A stretch of DNA of 64,000 nucleotides from Perognathus longimembris pacificus (GCF_023159225.1 NC_063172.1:42847832-42911831); one strand, 5' to 3'; shown: positions 51,990 to 64,000, numbered from the stretch's first letter. Notes: generated by a model not told the origin, from the sequence alone. Numbers and translations: made by a program.

Positions 51990-53080
51990 TAAGTCATTTT
52001 CCATCAGTGGAAAGAGTGCAAATCCCCTTGACTGGATGATCAAAATTAACCTTACTAATAAGGAACAATGAATGACTCATGAATTCGAATTTGAAACCCT
52101 GAGAAGGAAACAATGTCATTTATGTAGTATTCTGGCCCAGAACCCATACCTGAGTCTTATCCTATGAAAATATCAAATTCTAAATACATTGCATTGTGTT
52201 TAAGGGAAAGAGAGACAGAGAAAAAGAGAAGAAGGTGGTGGCTGAATTCTTAAAAAAAAAATGCCAATACCATAGAATATGTACTAAATGTATAAAATAC
52301 AAGGCAACTAAATGCAACAAATTATTCTAGAAAGAATCTGTACTAGAGGGAAAGAAATTCTTAAAAAGACAATATTCAGTCAATTGGAAATTTAGGCTAT
52401 AAAAGAGGACTTGATTAAAAGTGCACTGTGACTAAGTAGAAGATTACCATTACTCAGGAAATATACAAAATATTTTTAAGTAATGGGTTCATGTATGCAA
52501 TGTACTCTAAAAAACTCAGAATATATATGGGAGTGCTTATGAGTATATTTGCTTATATATGTGAGCAACTGATAAAACAAATGGGGTAAAATTGAACAAT
52601 AGACAAATCTGAATAAAAAAATGTTTGCTTTCTATGAATTAGTCTGATACCTGCACCTTTTCTGTGTTTGAAATTATTTCCCAATAAGTTTCTTTTTGAA
52701 AAGTTGCATCAGGTAAGCCTTTCTGCTTTTCTCTTTTCTGCCAACAAATGCTGGGAAGGGCATTGATGTGGGTTTGGGGATTTTATTTTGTTCTTTTTCC
52801 CTCTTTCCAGGTTAACCTATTTTTTCTTTAAAAGGGAGTTTGAAAACTGTGCTACTATTTTGAGAGGGTTGTGGTAATATGACCTGCTATAAAATGTGTT
52901 CCTCCATAAATAGAATTGCTTTATTATACAAAAATCCTGGGTACTTTTTACTTTCCTTAAAGGAAATGTGGAAGTACATTGATAATGAGGAAGATAAAAT
53001 AATCATTTCAACAGATGATACATGTTGATATGTGTGGAAAAAAATTTCCAACAATAAGCAAAGTGTGTGGCTTTGATATC
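51990..53080. other. Gene-free, nothing recognised
   Basis: AT-rich unique-looking sequence with no recognised repeat. Confidence 0.4.
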
Positions 53081-53084
53081 TAAG

Positions 53085-53325
53085 TCCATTCATGAAGCAC
53101 CAGCTAGGACTTGAACTCTAGACCTGGGCACTGTCCTGAGCTTTTGTGCTCAAGGCCAGTGTTCTATCATCTGAGCTACTCTACTTCCAGCTTTTGAGTG
53201 GTTAATTGGAGGTAGGAGTCTCACAGAATTTCCTGCCTAGACTGGCTTTGTACCACGATCTTCAGATGTTGGTCTCCTGAGTAGCTAGGGTTGTGGGCAT
53301 GAGCCACCAGCACCCAGCTTCTTGG
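53085..53325 (-). mobile_element. B1-like plus Geo SINE, reverse
   Basis: AGGACTTGAACTCTAGACCT, GTGCTCAAGGCCAGTGTTC, GGTTAATTGGAGGTAGGAGT and GTGGGCATGAGCCACCAGC. Confidence 0.85.
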
Positions 53326-53329
53326 AGGA

Positions 53330-53766
53330 TCTTGAGCATCCTTAAAGACTCGGTCCCCTCATAACCTAATCACTTCCTAACACTCTCCACATTGGCTGTG
53401 AGAGTTTCTGCCTACTGAATTTGGGGAGAACACTGTTATGATGTGGATCTTAAATGTCCTGGAAAGATCTGTATGTTAAAGTCTTGGTTCTCAGCCTGTC
53501 TCCCTCTTGGGAAACAATGGAAACTTTAGGAGATCAGCACAGTTCGAGGAAGTTAGGATATTGGAGGTGTGACCTTTGTCCCTCACTTTGCTTCCCATCC
53601 ACCATGAGATGAATAGTTTTGCTTCATGCAATATTCCCTGCCAGTTATGCTCTGACTTGCCACAAAGCCCAAAGTAATGGAGCCAAGCATCCAAGAATGG
53701 AAATCTCTAAACCTATGAACCAAATTCATGTAAGTTGATTTGTCACAGCAATGCAGATTAAACACA
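53330..53766 (+). mobile_element. MaLR-type (ERVL) LTR, with a reverse LTR fragment before it
   Basis: 53434-53766 starts TGTTATGATGTGGATCTTAA and ends near GATTAAACACA. In between are AAATCTCTAAACCTATGAAC and AAGTTGATTTGTCACAGCAA, as in ERVL/MaLR LTRs. 53330-53430 (CATAACCTAATCACTTCC ... ATTTGGGGAGAACAC) looks like the reverse end of a related LTR. Confidence 0.5.
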
Positions 53767-53844
53767 AATGATCAGAAAATAGCACTTAACATCAGTAGTA
53801 TTTTAAAATAGTCTTAAGCTATAATCTTGCTTTTCTAGGTCTTT

Positions 53845-53990
53845 TTGATATAACACAGTGATTAAGAATAGTTATGCCATCTAGTTCAAATTTTAGTTCC
53901 ATTTACCAGTTGTGTGTCCCTGGTCAAGCTATTTCTTGTCCCTCAGTTCCTTTCTCTGTGAAAATAAGGAAAATGATATAACCTACTATC
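53845..53990 (-). mobile_element. MIR SINE, reverse
   Basis: GTTGTGTGTCCCTGGTCAAG, CTCAGTTCCTTTCTCTGTG and AAATAAGGAAAATGATA follow the reverse MIR consensus. Confidence 0.7.
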
Positions 53991-53994
53991 ACCC

Positions 53995-55480
53995 CCCACC
54001 AAAAAAAAAGAAAAAAAACTGAAAAATAAGTGAATGTAAGTAAAGGACAGCAAAGGGAAAGTATCTTCTTATATTATATTAGTCTAAAAGATTAATAGGA
54101 CATAGATAGATAGATATAATAATTACAAAGTATGAGACTAAATTTGCTACAACTGTTAAAATCCCTGGAAGGGATAATTACAAAGCAATAAAGGTTAACT
54201 TGAACCTAAAACACATTTGTGTACCAGCTTAGAGCACAGGACTTCCATTAATATACTCAGCCAAAAGCTACAAAATTTTTCTTTAAAACCTCCACAAAAT
54301 TAATGACAGACTCCAACTATTGAAAATTCTTTGTTCTTATAGTGTTCATGTAAAGTGTTTTAAGAGTATAATAAGTGATAAAACTAGTCCTTAATGTGTA
54401 TTTGAGATTCACTCAACAAGGTGAATTTCTTTCTGACTTTTTATTTTAATATGAAATATTGGGCCAAAGAATTCTGGTAATTAGACATTTCATTATATGC
54501 TCCGCTACAGAAGATTTTCTTCAAGATTCTGATAATCCAAGAGGGGTAAATTGGAAAGCAGCAACCTGAAAGAATATTATCTTAAACTATATGCATAGGT
54601 AGATTTGATATAGATCCTAGTAGCACATTTTCAACAGAGGTGATTATTTGAGTAGCTAGAAAAGATCAAGACATCCCTGAACATAAAAATTTTTTAAAGT
54701 CCAAGAGTAGAGTGTTAGAACTGTATTTTTTAAAAAAAACACTGAGTATTGCAAACCTATACCTTGATAGAATTACGACACTATTTCAAGAATTTCACCA
54801 TCTGCTTTTTGTTTGCAGTAGTTCATTATAAACTTATTTTTTCTTGACTTCTCTCTTTTTAGAGCCAACTTTTACAAATAGCTATAACTCAGGAAAATCA
54901 GCCCCAGTAACATGGAAAATTATTTTGAACAATGCATAATATCATGGCAAGCTACCAAGTAGCTGGGAAAAAGCCAAAAGGAAGTCATTTCATTCTAAAT
55001 GTGAATGATAAGGATGTTAGTTCACAATGTCCAATCAGGACATGTTATACTAGGACTCCCAAGAGATTACCTTTTAAATAACAGCTAAGGTCACTGAAAC
55101 TAATGGTTTTATCATTGCTGAATCACTTCCCAGTTGGCAGAATACATACTGCTCTTACAAACTGAATTTCCTGAGTTTTCTACCCTGTGGGCTGAAGACC
55201 AAGGATAGAACTATGACATTTAAACTTGGGCAATGATTTCTTGTCTATGTCCCTTGCATTAGATATATCTCATAAGAAAGATGCCTAATTATGAACAACA
55301 AAGCAATATGGGTACAGAATTGTTAGTTATTAACAAGGTGCTTTTAGCTGTGGACATTTCACCAGCACTTCAGGAGGAAGGGGCAGCTGACAGGACAACA
55401 GGGACTTTATCACTGTCTTTGCCTGTTACCTCTTCCCTTTGGACCATTCTTTTTCTTTACTTTTCTTTATTAGCTTCCTC
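53995..55480. other. Gene-free, nothing recognised
   Basis: AT-rich; A-rich run at 54000-54020. No repeat family or exon recognised. Confidence 0.4.
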
Positions 55481-55485
55481 CTCCT

Positions 55486-55722
55486 CCCCTTCCCCCCCCT
55501 CCCCCTCCCCCTCCCCCTCCTCCTTCTCCTCCTCCTCCCCCCCTCCTTCCTCCTCCTCCTCCTCCTCCTTGGACTCAGGGCCTTTTGCTCAAGGCTAGCA
55601 CTCTACCTCATGAGCCACAGCACCACTTATGGCTTTTTCTGTTTATGTGGTGCTGAGGAATAGAACCCAGGGCTTCAGGTATACTAGGCAAGCACTATAC
55701 CACTAAGCCACAGTCCCAGTTC
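55486..55722 (-). mobile_element. IDL-Geo SINE, 3'-truncated, next to a (TCC)n tract
   Basis: Polypyrimidine TCCTCC/CCCTCC tract at 55476-55569 replaces the SINE tail. Then GGACTCAGGGCCTTTTGCTC, CTCAAGGCTAGCACTCTACC, GGAATAGAACCCAGGGCTTC and CACTAAGCCACAGTCCCAG. Confidence 0.8.
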
Positions 55723-55851
55723 CTTGGCCCATTCTTCTTTATCCATTTAAACTCAATGTGCAATCTACATACCAGCAGTATGGTCATCACATGAGAGCTC
55801 TTAGAAATGCAGAATCTCAGACCACATTCAAAACTATTCTGCACTTTTTCT

Positions 55852-56530
55852 TTAATAATTACTTATTTATTGTCAAAGTGATGTACAGAGGGGTTACAGT
55901 TTCATACATAAGGCAGTGGGTACATTTCTTGTACAATTTGTTACCTCCTCCCTCATTTCCCCCTCCCCCTCCCCCTCCTCCTTCCCCTTCCTCTCCCCCT
56001 CTCCCCCTCCCTCATTTCCCCCCTCCCCCCTCCCCCCTTCCTCTCTCCCTCTCCCCCCATGAGTTGTTCAGTTGATTTACACCAAATGGTTTTTTTTTTT
56101 TTTTGCCAGTCCTGGGCCTTGGACTCAGGGCCTGAACACTGTCCCTGGCTTCCTTTTGCTCAAGGCTAGCACTCTGCCACTTGAGCCACAGCGCCGCTTC
56201 TGGCCGTTTTCTGTATATGTGGTGCTGGGGAATCGAACCTAGGGCCTCGTGTATCCGAGGCAGGCACTCTTGCCGCTAGGCTATATCCCCAGCCCCACCA
56301 AATGGTTTTGTAAGTACTGCTTTTGGAGTCATTTGTCTTTTTATCCTTTATCTCTCAATTTTGATATTCTCTTTCCCTTCCCTAGTTCTCATACCAGTAT
56401 ATACAGTGTCCAGGGTACTCAGATGAGATACAGTGATAGCACGGGGACAGCCACAGGAAGGGAATACAAGAGGATCATCATCAACAACAACAACAACAAA
56501 GCTACTGTTTCACATGCAATGTTGAAAGTA
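55852..56530 (-). mobile_element. L1 3' end, reverse, split by an IDL-Geo SINE
   Basis: ATTGTCAAAGTGATGTACAG, GGGTTACAGTTTCATACATA, a C-rich tract at 55955-56058 and GTTGTTCAGTTGATTTACAC before the SINE. After it come GTAAGTACTGCTTTTGGAGT, CATACCAGTATATACAGTG and CCACAGGAAGGGAATACAAG. Confidence 0.75.
56080..56309 (-). mobile_element. Young IDL-Geo SINE nested in L1
   Basis: Near-consensus dimer at about 56094-56295. CACCAAATGGTTTT is repeated at 56080-56093 and 56296-56309, and this sequence belongs to the surrounding L1. Confidence 0.95.
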
Positions 56531-56855
56531 GTCTATTCTGCACTTATTTAATAAAAAAGATTAATATGTAGACCAACTTGCACAGTCTGTCTTCCTGAAG
56601 AGATATTTTGTCCTACTGACAATTAGATAAACTTACCACATTAACCCTTCTGGTATTTTCATTTCTTTAGCTTCAAATTATCCAGGCAGTTCATGATCTC
56701 TTCTACACCAAAATGCAATAAATACCTATCGACATTTGCATAACCACTGACAATTTATAAAATGCCTCCATATGCTTATTCATTTGTTTCTCAAAATATG
56801 CTCAAAACAAGGTTTTACAAGGTGATGGAATTAAAGTGCCCTGTACCCAAATCAT

Positions 56856-56891
56856 ACACACACGCACACACACACACACACACGCACACAC
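56856..56891. repeat. (CA)n microsatellite
   Basis: CA repeat with two CG interruptions. Confidence 0.9.
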
Positions 56892-56894
56892 ATC

Positions 56895-59750
56895 ACTATT
56901 TTACTGACACCATAGTTCAGTGCTTTTTCTGTATCTGTGCCATGATGATTAGATAGATAATCTGAAACAGATTATCTGACCAGGAGAGGAAAATCAATCT
57001 AAGACATAAATTGGATCTAGCAATTGTTAGAAAAAAACCCAAAAACACTTGGTGGAAAAGTTGTAATTTGTAATCACCTTATTCAAGACTTCTATTTCTG
57101 ATGACAAAACAAACAAATCTCTTAGGTATTCTGAAAGATCATCAGCCTCTTCCTGATTCAGAGCTAAATATAATCATGAGCAAGAGAAGAGAGGAAACAA
57201 TCTGTACTTGTCCAAGCTGTCTCTCTGCTAGCAACTTTCACAAGTGTATCAGCAGGAACCAGCTGAGAGACAAATAGTCAAGTGGTAGCCATACCATAGA
57301 TCCTGTAGCAATTTTTGGCCAGCTTTCCCTCCTAGTTCACAGGCTTACATCATATCAGTCAACTACCAGGTTTTCTAGCTGTATCTCCTTCTAAGCAAAA
57401 GTTATATTTCTTTTGCATGTATTCAATTTTTTCCTAAGTTTTTTTTATGATACTTACATATTAGGAAACTCTCACCTTCACTTTTAAGGATTCCCTCTTT
57501 AGAAAAAAGATAGGCTAATCTTTCTGAAAAGAGTTTCTTTACCCAAACCATTGTCATTTTCAGGTTCTGAAATACCAGGTCTACCATGTATGGGACCATA
57601 CATAGCACACATGAAAATGACAAATGTTTACCTGTGAGTCAGGGACACAGGGACCAGGATTTCTATTCCAAAACACATGTAGGGCTTTGTAAGATCATGA
57701 CTAAAAGAGAGCAGAGTGAGAATATCTTTCAAAAAAGAAAATCAATTTTTGCTGTCAAATCTGTACAGACTGTCTTTTCAAGCCTTTCAAAACAATGGGT
57801 AATTTGTAATTTAAGAAGTTACTAAAGTAAGTTTGAGAGTGTAAACTTTCTTATAATTTTTAGAAATACTTTTCTTACTATTAAATAAAAGGTGAACACA
57901 CAAAAGGGATAGTAAAGATTCCAAACCATAGTCTGAGCATGTGTTCTGTAAGTAAGGGGGTGTGTTGAAAGTGTAGAAGAGCAACACCATAGCAATATGC
58001 TGAGTATGATGAGAGAGAGGTATGGCCAGCACCACTCCCAGGGAGCTGGACACCACTCCCTGGGAGCTGGACTTGGAAGAGAGTCTTCCACTAGAAAAGG
58101 AGGAAACAGTCCTGCTTTCAGTCCAACACAGATATGAATCATTCTTCCAATTATAAAGTAAATGTGTCCCCAGGTAAATTTAAGAGAGATAGTGTGTCCA
58201 TTAAAAAAAGTGAGATCTTGATTTTGAAGCATTCAACTAAAATCTGGCTCAATCTAGGATTTCTTAAATAAGCTGAAAAGTAATCAGGTTCTAGAATGTT
58301 TTGCTCTTCATATTTCATTGGTTTGTCCTTTATATATGTCTGCAATATTTTATTGTTCCTAATGTCTGGAATGTAGACTTGGTGGTGAGCCACTTGGCAA
58401 CACAGAGATAAGAACAAAATGGCAGAGACAGAGATGCTGGCAGAGGAAGGGAGCAAGCAGCCCTTTCTAGTTTCCATGGAGGGAGGCACGATGTGGTTTA
58501 GACTATAACAGGAGAATGAAACAAACCTCCTTCATGTTTATGCTACTGGTACTGCAACTGCCACAGATATACCTCATAGAAGGTGTTCCCATCCAATCCT
58601 ACATCCTTTCTAAAATTCTGAATAGCATAATCAACTTGGTTTTAAGTTCAAATTCTTCTTTCTTATAGCCCACTGTTCCCTCTAAAATTCTATAGTAAAC
58701 TCTAGGATGAAGGAGATATCTCCAACACAGTCTTGGGTAACATTTTAAGTGCTGGAATGTGAGTGATGATAACATTCTAAGGGAGGTTAAGCTTTATCAC
58801 AAAGGGTGAGTCCCTGTAGCAGGCAACTCTTCAGTGAGGAGATCATTTCTCCCCCTTTAGGGTTGAGAAGAGTTGGTGGAATCAAGTATTTGAAATATGA
58901 TTTCTATGTTTCACTTTATTCTGGGATATAGAGAATTCTGAAATTGGCTCTTTGTGAATGAAACAGATTTAACTAAACTTCTGCAGAAAGCCCTAGGGAA
59001 GTAAGGGTAGTACTTAATATATTACCTTCTTCATAGAATAATCCATATTTGCTGGATTTCAATATTATCATATGTAAGCAGGATTCTGCAACTAAATGTG
59101 GTATTGATTTAGAAACCAAGTAGTGATTAGTAAAAAAACCACTAATTGGTGGCTGTAATTTTCAGTAGCAAAATATTTAATAAATCCTCAAAAACAGAAT
59201 GGAAGCACATAATATACTCAAGGAAATCAAAGTCTTAAGAAGAGGTTTGGAATTGACTACTAGTATGAGGTATTCATTGTTTGGGGCATTATTTGACAAA
59301 GTATTGAGTCTGAAGCCCTAAGTGATTAAGCCCTAAGACTTAAATTTGACAATCTACACAGGACTTGTGCAAAACTTTCTTCTTTGATACAATTGAAACT
59401 TTGGATGTCTTTGTTACCAGAGTAAAGCCAAGCTTATTCTGACTAAATTGCAGTTCAAGTAGCCTTATGGTAAAAAGTTGGAAGAAACAATGCATTTCCT
59501 AATGTTCTAACATTATTAAAGATAAAGTTCATACAACTCTGTGTCATCATGGATCATTTTCCACCTAAGGAGATTTTTCTCCTTTAAGTCCTGTCAACAC
59601 TTAGGCAAATATGCAGTAAATGCCATTTTGTCCATAAAGACTGTCACAACAGGAGGACATAGTCTAACATTCAACTTGAGAAGAAAGGAAGATAAAACTG
59701 AACGCTCTGTGAAACACAGGGAAAACATCCTCCTTAATTCTTCTAAAATG
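56895..59750. other. Gene-free stretch, nothing recognised apart from a small tandem repeat
   Basis: Frames up to 136 codons on the minus strand (57822-58489) show no family, splice context or compositional signal of coding. A 21-bp tandem repeat is at 58030-58071. Confidence 0.4.
58030..58071. repeat. Two-copy 21-bp tandem repeat with dyad core
   Basis: CACCACTCCC(A/T)GGGAGCTGGA occurs twice with one base changed. The core CTCCCNGGGAG is an inverted repeat. Confidence 0.8.
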
Positions 59751-59754
59751 ATCT

Positions 59755-59960
59755 AGACATTGTTGGCTCACATCACCAGTGATTCTAGCTACCCAGGAGT
59801 CTAAGATGTGATCATCACAGTTCAAATCCAGCCCAGGTAGAAAATCTACAAAACTCAATTTCCAATGATCAGCAAGGAAGCTGTACTTGGGAGCAAAAGC
59901 AGCCAGTCAGTAGGATGGGAGGCCTCTAGTCATGCCTTAGTACCACCACTAAAAAAATAA
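59755..59960 (+). mobile_element. Diverged B1-like plus Geo SINE
   Basis: GTTGGCTCACATCACCAGTG, TTCTAGCTACCCAGGAGTCT and AATCCAGCCCAGGTAG; right half degraded; (AAAT) tail. Confidence 0.6.
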
Positions 59961-60520
59961 ATAAAGTCTTTAGAAATGAAAATCAGAAAATGGCAGAGGA
60001 GAAATCTAAACTGTTTTTATGACTCCCAAAATCAACATTGAAGGATGGAAGCTTGATATAAGAGAATTAAGTCAACAACACAAAACAAAACATAAACCCT
60101 ATACTTGGCAAGCAGTACCTCAGACTCTACTGGGTGTTGTGTGTCTATGCTTTCGTATCTTGGCCTCCTACTGAGTAAAACCACAACAAAAATCTGAGAT
60201 AGAAGGAGAGAGAATGTTTCATTTCACAACCCTTATTTGTGGACTGGAATAATACAAATCTTTCCAGGAGATCAAAGGAATGTTGTGAGCGGATATCTGC
60301 TGGGTTTCTTTGCCACATGTATGTTTCTCATGAGAATGTTTAGTCAGAGCTCATCATTCCAGATGGGGAGAAATCTTTCATCTATGGAGCAAGAGAATGA
60401 CAAACTGTTTGATCCAAATGTGTGTCTTCACTGAAAGCAAGATAATTATTGAAAATTAAGTAATCAGAAAAGACTTTTCAGAGTCTCATCTTCGCCAAGT
60501 GGGAAGAATGCATGGTCCTT

Positions 60521-60752
60521 AAGAATTACAGTGAATGGGGGCTGGGAATATGGCCTAGTGGCAAGAGTGCTTGCCTCCTACACATGAAGGTCTCGGTTCA
60601 ATTCCCCAGCACCACATATATGGAAAACGGCCAGAAGGGGCACTGTGGCTCAGGCTAGCCTTGAGCGGGAAGAAGCCAGGGATGGTGCCCAGACCCTGAG
60701 TCCAAAGCCCAGGACTGGCCAGAAAAAAAAAAAAAAAGAATTACAGTGAATG
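60521..60752 (+). mobile_element. Young IDL-Geo SINE with 17-bp target duplication and small internal deletion
   Basis: Element 60538-60735. AAGAATTACAGTGAATG is repeated at 60521-60537 and 60736-60752. About 17 bp of the right monomer, after GTGGCTCA, are missing. Confidence 0.95.
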
Positions 60753-61007
60753 AAAGGAATCAAGAATACATTTGATGTTCATTTTTACATAAAACAAAAT
60801 TCAAGGGTAAATTTTAGTGTCCTCGCTGTCTTACCAGCCCTCCCCTCAACTTGTGAATGAATACACTGAGCACATTCTTATTCTGAAGTTTCATTATTCA
60901 TGCTATTTCGCATGAAACATGGCATTGCCTTGTAGTCATACTCTGATGATAATTCAAATGACAGTACTTTAGTAAGCAAGCATGGACGATGCTTTAATAA
61001 GCATGCC

Positions 61008-61216
61008 CAGGGATGGTAATGTGGCTTAGTGGTAGAGTACTTGCCTATCATGCACAAAGCCCTGTGTTCAATTCCTCAGTGCCACATAAGCAGAAAAAGC
61101 TGGAAGTGGCACTGTGGCTCAAGAGGTAGAATGCTATCCTTGAGCTAAAAGAAGCCAGGGACAGTGCTCAGGCCCTGAGTCCAAGCCCTAGGACTGGGAA
61201 GAAAAAAAAAAAAAAC
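61008..61216 (+). mobile_element. IDL-Geo SINE
   Basis: GGGATGGTAATGTGGCTTAG, GTGTTCAATTCCTCAGTGCC, GCACTGTGGCTCAAGAGG, CTCAGGCCCTGAGTCCAAGC and an A tail. Confidence 0.9.
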
Positions 61217-61219
61217 CAT

Positions 61220-62230
61220 ACCAAGTCAAACATATCATGCATTGCCCAGGCAAAGAGAAAGCCAGTTCCTGTTTCGTCGTCAGTGGCTAAGCCTTCCTAA
61301 GAAGGAAAATTCTTCTTCTACCACTCTACCCTCCTCCCAGTAGCACTTCCACAACTTTTTCATTAAATTCACTTCTTATTTTTCAATAGGAGCTAGGAAT
61401 GATGTCTTTCATTTTCTAGAGCTCATGTATATATTTAAAATTTGTTATTTCCCCTGCAACCAGATAAGCAAATCAGTTTTCACACTAAAATATTATTTTG
61501 TTTAAAAATAAATATCATGTTTTGTGATTCCAGGCAGGAAAACTTTCCTTTTGTTTACTATTTCCTTTTCTGAAATTTTGGGTAGATTCAACACTGACAT
61601 AATCTTGAACTGATTTCAAGACATCAAATTATAGAGATAGAAGATACTGGAAAAAATTTCCAAGTTCCTTGCTACTCTTGCTCATTCAGTCACCCCAAGT
61701 AAAACTATTCCCTTCCACCAACCTTTCCCCATTTACTGCCTGTTTCCATTTATATAGCATTAAAGAAAATTCAAATGAATTGTCTGACACAATAATTCAC
61801 CAATATAACAATATTTGGATTAATTTCCTTTTGTTGTTATATAAGGCAGTTGAGTTCTTTTTATTTTTGTCAATATTTAACAGGAATGTCAAACTAAGAC
61901 CTATAAACTAGCCACCTGATTTTTGAGCTCATACGCTAAGAACAGCTTTCATATTTTTGAACATTTTTATTGAAAAATCAAAACAATATAAATATCTCAT
62001 GACAGAAAATTATATGAAATTGGAATATTAGTGACAGTAAATTTACAGCAGTCATTCATATTAATTTATGTTATTTTTTTTACTAAAATGAAAGTGGTAG
62101 GGTTTGAAGAATTGTGCCAGCAACCATATAATTAAAAAAGCTGAAAAAAAACCAACTACCTCTTTACAGAAAAGAATTTTGAAAATTTACAGTGTTTCTT
62201 AAAGTATTTGGGGCATAACAGGAAATTCCA
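61220..62230. other. Gene-free, nothing recognised
   Basis: AT-rich unique-looking sequence. Confidence 0.4.
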
Positions 62231-62232
62231 TG

Positions 62233-62634
62233 ATACGCTCACTTTCAATTAACCACCAAAAAGCCAAGAGTGGAGCTGTGGCTCAAATGTTAGAGTGCTA
62301 AAAGTAAGGTCCACTACAGGAGGGCTCCAAGCAGATGCCCTGGCCTGTCTAAAGTCTCCACCCAGTACCTGTGTTACCTAGGTAAATGGCATACCTAGAA
62401 GAAGCCACCTCCCCTCACCTGCCACACCTCCCTGTCCCTGCCCTAGATAAGGCAGGGCTGAGTGGGGATTGGCCATTCTCCCCAGCCAAATGTCATCTTG
62501 GCCACAGGCCAGCAGTTCCAGAATAAACTTTTCTCTCCTGCCTCAATACTGCATGGCTTTCTCCTTTATTGCCTACCTACTTTAATAAACCTTATACTAC
62601 TGTTGCACAAAAAACCTCAGGAATAGTGCCCAGG

Positions 62635-62665
<31 letters not shown>
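62233..62665 (+). mobile_element. B1-like plus Geo SINE split by a probable solo LTR, with (GT)n tail
   Basis: SINE pieces are 62233-62300 (CAATTAACCACCAAAAAGCC; GTGGAGCTGTGGCTCAAATG) and about 62603-62636 (AAAACCTCAGGAATAGTGCC). The insert at about 62300-62602 has LTR-like features: reverse CCAAT (GGGATTGGCCA), GAATAAACTTTTCTCTCCTG and a T/C-rich end with a second AATAAA (62584-62589). A GT microsatellite (62637-62664) replaces the SINE tail. The LTR call is inference from layout. Confidence 0.55.
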
Positions 62666-62667
<2 letters not shown>

Positions 62668-62669
62668 AC

Positions 62670-64000
62670 ATATATATACTTTTGATTGACACATAGTAAT
62701 AGTACATAGTTAAGGGGCTACAATAAGTTTTGATTCATGTATACCTTGTATAATGCCCAAATCAGGTTTATTATCATATCTACATATCATATCATCATCT
62801 CATAATGTGAGTACATTCCAAACCCTCCCTTCTAGCTACTTGAGATATACAATGAGGTATAGTCAAATAATAATAAAGGAGTTCATGAATTCTGAAGAAG
62901 TATTATTTTTATTTTAGAATCAGACCAGAGAAAATATACATCAAATGTTTGGTTATTTCCCTGTAGAAAGATGAAAGCTAAGATACAACAAAAATAGCAA
63001 TTTGTAATAATAAGGCCAACTTGAAACCAATTTTGTCTACAATCCTAATTTTAACACAGTCATTTTTCTTCCATGCACCCATTAAAATTTGACTGCATGT
63101 CTGTCATAGTCCTGACACAGTGAAAACCTTGATGTATAACAGTGATCAAGGTACAGACCTTTGCCTCAACACTTTAAGGTTTGTTATGAGGATTAAATAC
63201 TGTATGATATGCCTGATGAACTGGAAAACTAAAATCACTATAGATAAAATTTAGTGATTATCCTTGTATTTTTAAGACTTGTATTTTAGAATACATAGTT
63301 TGGCCTAACTCAGACTTCACAAATTTTGGGAACTTTGGAACTTTTCTGCTGTCTTATCTTAGTTTTTTTTCCCCTATTGTTTAAATCTTATACTTTCATC
63401 TTTATGCCATTTCAATTATTCAATCTCCTATTCTTTAATAATACTTTACCGATTTTGCACTTGATTCAACCCCTAACTCTATTCATCCTGCATATAAGAT
63501 GTAAATTAAGAGACAAACTCAGCAACAATATTGACAATAACTTGCATCCTGCCCCAGGATTACCACAGCATCAACCAGCTCTGACTAGGACTCTACAATT
63601 AGGCTCACATCATTCCCTAACCCAAGCACCAGGCTGGGAGCCCAAGGACATTGGCAGCTCACCTGCCCACGGACCTTAGCAATTAGACCAAAGAGATTCT
63701 TTCACCAGGTTGTCCAGGCAACATTTCCCTGTCAAAGACAGTGACTCCAACAGGAACCTATATGTTTCAAATGTGCAGTCCTCTCTGAGAGCTCTGGAAT
63801 ATTTGAGTGAATGTAGATTAGAGCATTTCTAAACTCTAAAAAGTAGTTAAAATTTTACTTTTATCTGTAAGTAGTTGTACAAGGGGTTGTCATTTAACGA
63901 AGCAGTGTACAAATATGTCTTGATCAAGGTCACTCCTTTCAACATCCAAACCCTTCCCTCTCCTATCTATTTCTTCCCTTACTTTTCTTAATTTTGTAAG
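62670..64000. other. Gene-free end of window
   Basis: No exon recognised. 63850-64000 resembles the old L1-like fragments at 3235 and 22660. The 117-codon frame at 63326-63679 has no known domain. Confidence 0.4.

Noticed and set aside
55852..56530. Possible independent gene with Pro-rich frame (105 codons)
   Set aside because: The Pro-rich part is the reverse polypurine tract of an L1 3' end.
57822..58489. Two overlapping minus-strand frames of 136 and 112 codons
   Set aside because: No family similarity that I can recognise; overlapping frames without coding signal.
63326..63679. 117-codon plus-strand frame
   Set aside because: Leu/Phe-rich start from AT-rich DNA and no known domain; not supported as a gene.

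Overview
This is a mammalian, almost certainly rodent, genomic window. It contains three complete, tandem, same-strand (+) genes of the adipocyte/myelin fatty-acid-binding-protein (FABP) cluster, in the order FABP4 (coding 21632-26450), FABP9 (33815-37200) and PMP2/FABP8 (43728-50319). Each has the family's invariant four-exon structure (coding 73, 173, 102 and 51 nt), GT-AG introns with the same phases, and an intact 132-codon frame. The order matches the mammalian 8q21-type cluster read along its direction of transcription. In that arrangement FABP12 would lie further upstream and FABP5 further downstream. I recognise no exon of either here.

The organism is inferred from the repeats. The window is full of a dimeric SINE whose left half is ID-like (tRNA-Ala derived) and whose right half has the conserved core of the IDL-Geo element described from Geomyoidea (kangaroo rats, pocket mice, pocket gophers). 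A second dimeric SINE joins a B1-like (7SL) left half to the same right half. A geomyoid rodent such as Dipodomys, Perognathus or Thomomys is the best reading.

Layout. 1-21.4 kb: gene-free; SINEs, old and younger L1 3' ends, MIR fragments, microsatellites, and two DR1 nuclear-receptor-type sites (14831-14843 and 16132-16144) that are candidates for the distal adipocyte enhancer of FABP4. 21.4-26.6 kb: FABP4 with a recognisable proximal promoter. 26.6-33.7 kb: intergenic, with a MaLR-type LTR and several SINEs. 33.7-37.3 kb: FABP9. 37.3-43.6 kb: intergenic. 43.6-51 kb: PMP2, whose 3.8-kb third intron is a stack of SINEs, two long purine microsatellites, L1 3' ends and an unidentified GC-rich retrocopy. 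51-64 kb: gene-free, with a solo LTR, a MaLR-type LTR, SINEs nested in L1, and an LTR inserted in a SINE.

The genes are paralogues rather than a pathway. All encode cytosolic ten-stranded beta-barrel carriers of fatty acids, expressed in different places (adipocyte/macrophage, male germ cells, peripheral myelin). All three proximal promoters retain the same small module: an inverted CCAAT box, then TCACATG, then a TATA-like CTTTRAA, with spacing equal to within 1-2 bp. I found no evidence for a wholly novel system. The most useful observations are the shared promoter module, the FABP4 enhancer candidates, a nearly invariant stretch of exon 1 in FABP4 and FABP9, and serial retrotransposition inside PMP2 intron 3.
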